A DNA stretch of 12,251 nt, from positions 1-12,251 of the forward strand of contig JAEYRQ010000273.1 in NCBI GenBank assembly GCA_023435545.1, written 5' to 3'. Source of the stretch: Pseudomonadota bacterium. Its GTDB lineage: Bacteria; Pseudomonadota; Alphaproteobacteria; Rhizobiales; Tepidamorphaceae. Each line of letters starts with the position of its first letter. The first letter of the stretch is position 1. Of this stretch, positions 7,112-12,251 are shown piece after piece. Below the pieces are notes generated by a model. The model did no database searches and was not told where the DNA came from. It saw only the letters and a list, made by a program, of their open reading frames with translations. The translations under genes were made by a program, and so were the position numbers.

Positions 7112-8929
7112 ATGGGTATGATCTCGAACGCGGCCGACCTTTCGGCGCCGGAAATGCGCAACGCCCGCGCGTTGCTCGGCGTCGAACGCTCCATTTGCGG
7201 CCGCCGCTGGGTCGACCGGCTCGACCGCGCCGGCCACCACGCCGCCCTGGCCATGGCGCAGCACCACGACCTGCCGGAACTTCTCGCCCGTGTCGTGGCC
7301 GGCAGAGGCATCCTCGCGCCCGACGCGCCCGGCTACCTCGATCCGAGCCTGCGCGACCTGATGCCTAACCCCTCCGGCCTCGCCGGAATGGATGCGGCGG
7401 CCGACCGTCTGGCGCGTGCGATCCGGGCCGGAGAGCGGATCGCGATCTTCGGCGACTACGACGTTGACGGCGCCACCTCGGCGGCGCTGCTCGCAAGGTT
7501 TCTGCGGTTTCACGGCCTCGACCCCTGGATTCACATCCCAGACAGGATTCTGGAGGGCTACGGACCGAACGACGAGGCGATTTCCGCGTTGGCGCGTGCG
7601 GGCGCGAGCCTGTTGGTGACGGTCGACTGTGGCTCGACAAGCCACGAGGCGCTGGAGCATGCCGCCCGGCTCGGCCTCGAGACGCTGGTGGTCGACCACC
7701 ACCAGTTGGGCATCGACCTGCCGCCGGCAGTGGCCGTCGTCAATCCCAATCGCCAGGATGATCTCAGCGGTCAGGGGCATCTGGCCGCCGTCGGCGTCGT
7801 GTTCCTGCTGCTCGTTGCGACCAACCGCCTGCTCAGGGCGACAGGGCACCCGCAACCCGACCTGCTCGGCTGGCTCGACCTCGTCGCGCTCGGAACCGTC
7901 GCCGACGTGGTGCCGCTGACAGGGCTCAACCGCGCCTATGTCCGCAAGGGCCTGATCGCGCTGAGGCGCCGCGACTGCATCGGGCTCGCCGCGCTCGCGG
8001 ATGCCGCCCGGCTGACCGAGCCGCCCGATACCTACCATCTGGGCTTCCTGCTCGGACCGCGCATCAATGCCGGCGGACGCATCGGCGATGCCGGCCTCGG
8101 CGTGAAGCTGCTCCTGTGCGGCGACAGCCACGAGGCTGCTGGCCTCGCCGCGACGCTGGACCGGCTGAATGCCGAGCGGCAGGCGATCGAGGCGAGGATC
8201 CTCGAGGAAGCGCTGGAGATGGTCGAGGCCGAGGCCGCCGCGCGTCCGCGCTCGGTCGTCATCGCGCATTCCGCCGACGACTGGCATCCCGGCGTCGTCG
8301 GCATCGTCGCCGCCAGGCTCAAGGAGAAGTACGCGAGGCCCGCCTTCGCGATTGCCTTCGGCCCGGACGGGCTGGGGACGGGCTCGGGCCGTTCGATCCG
8401 CGGCGTCGATCTCGGTGCGGCGGTGAGGGCGGCGGTCGACGAAGGCCTCGCGGTCAAGGGGGGCGGCCATGCGATGGCAGCCGGTCTCACCGTCCCGCGG
8501 GACAGGCTTCGCGATCTGTCCGACTTCCTCGACACGCACCTGTCCGCGTCCGTCGCAGCAGCGGCCGAGACCGATCTGAAGATCGACGGGCTGCTTACGG
8601 CGGTCGCCGCGCGGCCAGACCTCGTCACGGCACTGGAGGCGGCGGGCCCATTCGGATCCGGCAATCCTCAGCCGGTGGTCGCGCTCGCGGCGCATCGCCT
8701 CGCCTTCGTCGAGCCGACGGCGCAGGGCCATGTGCGGCTGAGCCTGGCTGCCGATGGGTCTCGCATCAAGGGTATCGCCTTCCGGGCGGCGGGGACGCCG
8801 CTGGGCGACGCCCTCCTGTCGGGCCGCGACAGGATGGTGCATGTCGCCGGCACCCTGCGGATAGACCGGTGGGGCGGCCGCGAGGAGGTGCAGCTTGCCG
8901 TGCGGGACATGGCCCTGCACGGCGCGTGA
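7112..8929 (+). CDS. recJ: Single-stranded-DNA-specific 5'-3' exonuclease RecJ
   Basis: RecJ degrades single-stranded DNA 5' to 3' in RecF-pathway recombination, mismatch repair and base-excision repair. This 605-residue protein carries the DHH-family motifs in order: FGDYDVDG at 113-120, VDCGSTSH at 171-178, VVDHHQLG at 193-200 with the DHH triad at 195-197, and GPRINAGGRIG at 315-325. The DHHA1 part has GTGSGRSIRG at 422 and KGGGHAMAAGLT at 449. A C-terminal OB-fold-like region begins near GPFGSGNPQP at 512. All key Asp and His residues are present, so the enzyme should be active. In-frame ATGs lie at 7112 and 7118; the first is 1 base past a GGGGTGG-like ribosome site, so either may be used. 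It lies 59 bases after glpX. Confidence 0.97.
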   Translation: MGMISNAADLSAPEMRNARALLGVERSICGRRWVDRLDRAGHHAALAMAQHHDLPELLARVVAGRGILAPDAPGYLDPSLRDLMPNPSGLAGMDAAADRLARAIRAGERIAIFGDYDVDGATSAALLARFLRFHGLDPWIHIPDRILEGYGPNDEAISALARAGASLLVTVDCGSTSHEALEHAARLGLETLVVDHHQLGIDLPPAVAVVNPNRQDDLSGQGHLAAVGVVFLLLVATNRLLRATGHPQPDLLGWLDLVALGTVADVVPLTGLNRAYVRKGLIALRRRDCIGLAALADAARLTEPPDTYHLGFLLGPRINAGGRIGDAGLGVKLLLCGDSHEAAGLAATLDRLNAERQAIEARILEEALEMVEAEAAARPRSVVIAHSADDWHPGVVGIVAARLKEKYARPAFAIAFGPDGLGTGSGRSIRGVDLGAAVRAAVDEGLAVKGGGHAMAAGLTVPRDRLRDLSDFLDTHLSASVAAAAETDLKIDGLLTAVAARPDLVTALEAAGPFGSGNPQPVVALAAHRLAFVEPTAQGHVRLSLAADGSRIKGIAFRAAGTPLGDALLSGRDRMVHVAGTLRIDRWGGREEVQLAVRDMALHGA

Positions 8930-9002
8930 CCTGTGCCGGCGCGCGTCGAATGCTCTGGCCACTCCGGCGCAATGCGCTAGTCTCGGCGGCCAGGGAGGGC
9001 GA

Positions 9003-9638
9003 ATGACCGAGGAATCCAAGGCTCGCGACAGGCTCGTCGCCACCGGCAAGTCGCTGTTCGACCGCGGCCTGACATTCGGCTCGACCGGCAATCTCAGCGT
9101 CCGCCTGGGCGACGGCTCCTGGTTGATGACGCCGACGAATGCCTCGCTCGGCGCGCTCGATCCCGAGCGCCTGTCGAAGCTGGATGCCGACGGCAGGCAC
9201 GTCGGCGGCGACGCGCCGACCAAAGAGGCATTCCTGCATGTGGAGATGTACCGGCAGCGCCCCGACGCCGGCGCGGTGGTGCATCTGCATTCCACCCATT
9301 CGGTCGCCGTCAGCGCGCTCGCCGATGTCGATCCGCAGGATGTCCTGCCGCCGATCACCGCCTACTACGTGATGCGGGTCGGCACGCTGCCGCTGGTCCC
9401 CTATTATCCGCCGGGCGACATGGCGCTGGCGGGCGCCGTCTCGGCATTCGCCTCGAAGCACCATGCGATGCTGCTGGCCAACCACGGACCGGTGGTCGCG
9501 GGCACCAGCCTGGAGGCGGCGACCTACGCCACGGAGGAACTGGAGGAGACAGCCCGGCTGTTCCTGCTCTTGCGTGGTCAGGCCATCCGCACGCTGACGC
9601 CGGAGCAGGTTGCGGACCTGCGCCGGCGTTTCGGGTGA
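9003..9638 (+). CDS. otnC: Class II aldolase/adducin-family protein, probable 3-oxo-tetronate 4-phosphate decarboxylase (OtnC-like)
   Basis: This 211-residue zinc-dependent aldolase-family enzyme resembles OtnC, which decarboxylates 3-oxo-tetronate 4-phosphate to dihydroxyacetone phosphate and CO2 in four-carbon sugar-acid catabolism. Visible motifs are FGSTGNLSVRL at 25, MTPTNASLG at 42, APTKEAFLH at 71 with the probable catalytic Glu75, metal ligands His94 and His96 in VHLHSTHS, and a third ligand His161 in LANHGPVV. The start ATG was chosen over an upstream in-frame one inside the recJ end because GGGAGGG lies at 8993-8999. The known partners (OtnK kinase, a dehydrogenase, OtnI isomerase) are absent from the window, so the substrate is inferred from similarity only; fuculose-phosphate-aldolase-type chemistry is the alternative. 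It lies 73 bases after recJ and converges with the next gene. Confidence 0.85.
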   Translation: MTEESKARDRLVATGKSLFDRGLTFGSTGNLSVRLGDGSWLMTPTNASLGALDPERLSKLDADGRHVGGDAPTKEAFLHVEMYRQRPDAGAVVHLHSTHSVAVSALADVDPQDVLPPITAYYVMRVGTLPLVPYYPPGDMALAGAVSAFASKHHAMLLANHGPVVAGTSLEAATYATEELEETARLFLLLRGQAIRTLTPEQVADLRRRFG

Positions 9639-9678
9639 GACGGGGACAGCCGGAGCCGGGCTCTCAGGGCATCGGGGC

Positions 9679-10308
9679 TCACGGCATGGGAATACTGTTG
9701 CCGCGCGCCGGGACGTCATAGCCCTTCTGAACGGCGGGGCGGGCGGCGATACGCTCGTACCAGGCCCGGACGTTCGGGAAGGCAGCCAGATCCACGCCCT
9801 GCCACTCGAAGCGCGAGGCCCATGGCCAGGTGGCGATGTCTGCGACGGAGTATTCGCCGGCGATGAAGTCGCGACCATCGAGCTGCCGGTCGAGCACGCC
9901 GTAGAGGCGCTGGGCCTCCTTGCCGTAGCGATCCTCGGCGTAGGGGGCCTTGCCCTTGTTGAAGTGCAGGAAATGGTGCGCCTGGCCGAGCATCGGCCCG
10001 AAGCCGCCCATCTGCCACATCAGCCACTCGACTGCCTGCCAGTATCCGGCCTCGTCCGCCGGCATCAGCTTGCCGGTCTTCTTGGCCAGATAGAGCAGGA
10101 TCGCGCCCGACTCCATCAGCGACATGCCGGTGTCGCGGTCGACGATCGCCGGGATCTTGTTGTTGGGGCTGATCTTCAGGAAGTCCGGGGCGAACTGGTC
10201 GTCCTTGGTGATGTCGAGCTCGTGGACGGTGTAGGGCAGTCCCAGTTCTTCCAGGGCAATCGAGACCTTGCGGCCGTTCGGCGTGGACCAGGTATAGAGA
10301 TCGATCAC
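9679..10308 (-). CDS. yfcG: Glutathione S-transferase, YfcG/Nu-class-like disulfide oxidoreductase
   Basis: This 209-residue cytosolic GST looks like E. coli YfcG, a Nu-class enzyme with glutathione-dependent disulfide-bond reductase activity and little classical transferase activity. The N-terminal thioredoxin fold (about 1-80) has MIDLYTWSTPNG with Thr9 and Asn11 at the same positions as the YfcG active-site residues, ISPNNKIPAIVD at 47 with cis-Pro53, and the glutathione-binding ESG at 66-68. The helical domain has WLMWQMGGFGPMLGQAHHF at 95 and YSVADIATWPW at 153. Like YfcG it uses no catalytic cysteine; the whole protein lacks Cys. AGGAG lies ten bases before the ATG. It is divergent from the exported metallopeptidase-like gene and convergent with otnC. 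A role in oxidative or thiol stress is inferred from the family. Confidence 0.93.
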   Translation of the reverse strand: MIDLYTWSTPNGRKVSIALEELGLPYTVHELDITKDDQFAPDFLKISPNNKIPAIVDRDTGMSLMESGAILLYLAKKTGKLMPADEAGYWQAVEWLMWQMGGFGPMLGQAHHFLHFNKGKAPYAEDRYGKEAQRLYGVLDRQLDGRDFIAGEYSVADIATWPWASRFEWQGVDLAAFPNVRAWYERIAARPAVQKGYDVPARGNSIPMP

Positions 10309-10434
10309 GGGCGGGCGCTCCTCTGATTCCGGCGTCTCTCGTCGGCGGCCAACTTACACGCCGGGCGAGCTATGGGAAGGGGAGCCGGGCCGTTCAGGCA
10401 TCACCGGCGGTGCTGTCTCGGCCGGTGGTCGCAT

Positions 10435-10471
10435 TTGTCATCCGGGCGCCGCGGTAGTACCGTAACGTAAA
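10435..10471 (+). promoter_or_regulatory. Weak candidate promoter/operator in the divergent gap before the exported protein
   Basis: The 239-base gap at 10309-10547 holds a TTGTCA (10435-10440) as a possible -35, with TACCGT 17 bases later as a poor -10. Overlapping this lies CGTAACGTAAACG, a short tandem of CGTAA. Such repeats between or on promoter elements can be operators, but the pattern is short. Nothing else of note was found in the gap; no small gene is convincing there. Confidence 0.2.
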
Positions 10472-10547
10472 CGCCGTGCGGTGCCGGCCGGCCAAGGACA
10501 TCCAGAGGCGGCGGCATCCGGTTTCGCTCGCTGCGCGGGGGAGGGTG

Positions 10548-11600
10548 ATGGGGCGCCTGTTCGCAGCCGCGCTGCTGCTTGTCCTGGGGCTGGGCGCAGG
10601 CGCCGAGGCCGCGCCGACCTTCCGGTTCAATCTGGATTCGAACGCCCCCTCCAACTACAGGAACACGTTCAGGAACTGCATCGCACAGTTCAACGCCGCC
10701 GGTGGCCTCGCCGCCAGGATCCTCAAGCAGCTCGACGGCGCCAGGATCACGCTCTTCTACCAGAAGGGCGGAGCCGGGACCGGAAATCCCAATGGCGGCG
10801 GCAGCTCGGCGGGGCGGCCGATCGATCTGAGCTGGGATCCGCGTATCGGCGGCGTCTACGACGAGGACAGGGCTCCGAAGGTTCCCTGCGCGGTGCTGCT
10901 GCATGAACTTCAGCACGCCGCCCGCTACTTCAACGGCACCGAATGCAACGGCATCCTGAACAAGGCCAATTCGGACGCCTACTTCTATGACGAGCAGATG
11001 GGCTCGCGCGCCGAAAACTTCTGGCTCCAGCGAATTGGGAAAAAGCAGCGCACAAAGTACGACTTCTATGGTGAGGTCCGGAAGCTGGAACGCTGGACCA
11101 GATGGCCGAGTGCGGGCCGGGTTCCGCAGGCGCCGCCGTGTCAACGGTGCGGGTCGAAGGATCCTCTGGGCGCCGTTGCCGCGACGGAGGAAGCGGTCTG
11201 CGCCCGCTGCACCCGATTCCAGCAGGAAGGCTGCGTCGACTTCAAGGGCGGCATCTACAGCGGCGGCGATCACCGGCGCGTGGCCAGTGGCAGCCTGAAG
11301 ATCATCATCGGGCCGTCCGGGTACTGCCAGGGCCGAAAGCCTTGCGAGTTCAAGAGCTGCGTCACCTGCCCGCATCTGGACACCGCGATCCCGAAGGGGC
11401 TCGAGGTCACCGCGATAGCCAAGCCCGACAAGGAGTCGCGGTTCGCAAGGTGGGGGCCCGGCGCCTGCCGGGGGCAGGGGCCAGTCTGTACCTTCACGGC
11501 GCGCCGCAACTCATGCATCTCGGCGCAGTTCCTGCTGACGGACCCGCCTGCCCCGCCACAGACCCTGCCGAACGTACCGTGCAGGTCAACACGCCGGTGA
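10548..11600 (+). CDS. Exported zinc-metallopeptidase-like protein with Cys-rich middle and InlB B-repeat-like C-terminus
   Basis: This 350-residue protein begins with a signal peptide (hydrophobic 4-18, probable signal peptidase I cut after AEA at 19-21). Residues about 22-180 form a peptidase-like domain: HELQHA at 119-124 is a gluzincin HExxH motif, and Glu149 or Glu156 in EQMGSRAEN could be the third zinc ligand. The HELxHA...G plus E..AEN pattern is reminiscent of peptidase family M91 (NleD-type), a remote match made by eye. Residues 198-229 hold two CxxC pairs (198/201 and 218/221), resembling a zinc ribbon. Residues about 248-330 (GSLKIIIGPSG...ARWGPGAC...CTFTARR...AQFLL) look like a divergent InlB B-repeat with likely disulfides. 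There are 16 cysteines in all. ATG 10548 was preferred because GGGGGAGGG lies at 10537-10545 and the signal peptide follows; an upstream GTG at 10476 has no such support. Substrate unknown. Confidence 0.8.
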   Translation: MGRLFAAALLLVLGLGAGAEAAPTFRFNLDSNAPSNYRNTFRNCIAQFNAAGGLAARILKQLDGARITLFYQKGGAGTGNPNGGGSSAGRPIDLSWDPRIGGVYDEDRAPKVPCAVLLHELQHAARYFNGTECNGILNKANSDAYFYDEQMGSRAENFWLQRIGKKQRTKYDFYGEVRKLERWTRWPSAGRVPQAPPCQRCGSKDPLGAVAATEEAVCARCTRFQQEGCVDFKGGIYSGGDHRRVASGSLKIIIGPSGYCQGRKPCEFKSCVTCPHLDTAIPKGLEVTAIAKPDKESRFARWGPGACRGQGPVCTFTARRNSCISAQFLLTDPPAPPQTLPNVPCRSTRR

Positions 11601-11627
11601 GCCCGTCAGCCGCGGCGCGGCCGGCGG

Positions 11628-12251
11628 CTAGCGAATCTCCACCGCATACTCCTCCACAGGCACGACCTCCTCGATCAGTCCCCGCGCCTTCATGAACTCG
11701 GCGAAGCGCTCGTAGCGGCGTCGGTCGAGCGCGGCTGGCCGCTTGGCGAAGCGGGGCAGGGTGTCGAACCAGGCGCGATGGTTGAGTTCGTCCTCGAGTT
11801 CGGGATGCCTGGCGACGAACAGCTCCCAGCCCTCCTGCGGATGGTTGGTCAGCCAGATCGTTGCCGCCTCCACCGCGTCGAGAAACCGAGCGAGGCGATC
11901 ATCGCCGATCATGTCGCCATGCGCCTCGAGGATCAGCTCGTCATAGACCGGCACGCCGTGCTCCTCGGGATAGAAGGCGCGGCCGGGCCGTTCCTCGATT
12001 TCCATCTGGTTGAGCTCGAAGTTGCGAAAGGCGCCGATCACCGCGTCTACCCGCCCGGCGAACAGGGACGGCGACAGCGAGAAGTTGACGTTGACCAGCG
12101 TGACATCCTCGAGGCTCAATCCCGCGCCCTCCAGCATCTGCCCCAGCAGGGCGTCCTCGAAGCCGCCCACTGAGAAGCCGACCGTCTTGCCCTTCAGGTC
12201 GGCGAGATTCTCGATCGGTCCGTCCTCGAGCACGACGAGCGTGTTGAGCGG
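11628..12251 (-). CDS. thiY: ThiY-like ABC transporter substrate-binding protein (thiamine pyrimidine precursor uptake), partial
   Basis: Only the C-terminal 207 residues are in the window; the reading frame stays open to the right edge, so the N-terminus and signal peptide lie outside. The protein belongs to the NMT1/THI5-like periplasmic binding family. DLKGKTVGFSVGGFEDALLG, VNVNFSLSPSLFAGRVDAV and IGAFRNFELNQMEIE are typical of the ThiY group, which binds hydroxymethylpyrimidine or its formylamino precursor and passes it to ThiX/ThiZ for thiamine synthesis. The ending LPRFAKRPAALDRRRYERFAEFM also fits. The gene converges with the exported metallopeptidase-like gene, with 27 bases between the two stops. 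Transporter partners and any TPP riboswitch would be upstream, beyond the window. Aliphatic-sulfonate or other NMT1-type binding proteins are less likely because of the RNFELNQM motif. Confidence 0.85.
   Translation of the reverse strand, partial: PLNTLVVLEDGPIENLADLKGKTVGFSVGGFEDALLGQMLEGAGLSLEDVTLVNVNFSLSPSLFAGRVDAVIGAFRNFELNQMEIEERPGRAFYPEEHGVPVYDELILEAHGDMIGDDRLARFLDAVEAATIWLTNHPQEGWELFVARHPELEDELNHRAWFDTLPRFAKRPAALDRRRYERFAEFMKARGLIEEVVPVEEYAVEIR

Noticed and set aside
8967..8983. GCGCAATGCGC palindrome plus TAGTCT before otnC as a promoter
   Set aside because: No acceptable -35 lies at the right distance and the palindrome is short; otnC may be read from the recJ transcript.
7034..9358. 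Very long minus-strand open frame (774 codons) opposite recJ
   Set aside because: It is antisense to RecJ, which has every family motif; the translation is low-complexity and rich in Arg, Gly and Ala, as expected for a shadow frame in high-GC DNA.
9653..9663. GAGCC/GGCTC repeat between otnC and the glutathione transferase as a terminator
   Set aside because: The arms are separated by a single base, so a proper hairpin loop cannot form at full pairing, and there is no T-tract.
10476..10547. Upstream GTG start adding 24 residues to the exported protein
   Set aside because: No ribosome site precedes it and the extension would put a charged segment ahead of a clean signal peptide, while ATG 10548 has a strong purine-rich site.
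11609..11621. GC-only inverted repeat between the convergent exported-protein and thiY stops as a bidirectional terminator
   Set aside because: The stem is only five pairs around GGC, made wholly of G and C in a GC-rich gap, with no T-run on either side; it is indistinguishable from chance.

Overview
The window is GC-rich and densely packed, with ten complete genes and one cut by the right edge. Gene content and order suggest an alphaproteobacterium, most likely Hyphomicrobiales (Rhizobiales): a class I phaC diverges from a forward series of aminotransferase (AlaC/DapL type), homoserine dehydrogenase, class II fructose-bisphosphatase and recJ. I recall this order from rhizobial chromosomes, but no alignment was run. 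No stretch longer than 300 bases lacks a gene; the longest gaps are 10309-10547 and 2815-2982. No tRNA, rRNA, CRISPR array, insertion sequence or phage gene was seen.

Left part, minus strand (1-2814): a perfect 12-bp hairpin follows an EamA/DMT-type transporter gene, and upstream of that lies phaC, the polyhydroxyalkanoate polymerase. The 168-bp gap at 2815-2982 is a divergent promoter region.

Centre, plus strand (2983-9638): a short lipoprotein gene overlaps the PLP aminotransferase gene by four bases (ATGA), followed by hom, glpX, recJ and an OtnC-like class II aldolase. Gaps are 25-73 bases, so some or all may share transcripts. The first genes handle amino acids and central carbon (transamination, threonine/methionine branch, gluconeogenesis), recJ serves DNA repair, and the aldolase resembles a sugar-acid catabolic decarboxylase without its usual partners.

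Right part (9679-12251): a minus-strand YfcG-like glutathione S-transferase diverges from a plus-strand exported protein that carries a signal peptide, a HELQH zinc-metallopeptidase motif, a Cys-rich middle with CxxC pairs, and a C-terminal InlB B-repeat-like segment. This is the least familiar gene here. It converges on the 3' end of a ThiY-like (pyrimidine precursor) ABC transporter binding-protein gene that runs off the window.

Overall this is mostly conserved housekeeping sequence. No convincing undescribed multigene system is visible; the exported metallopeptidase-like protein is the best candidate for new biology.
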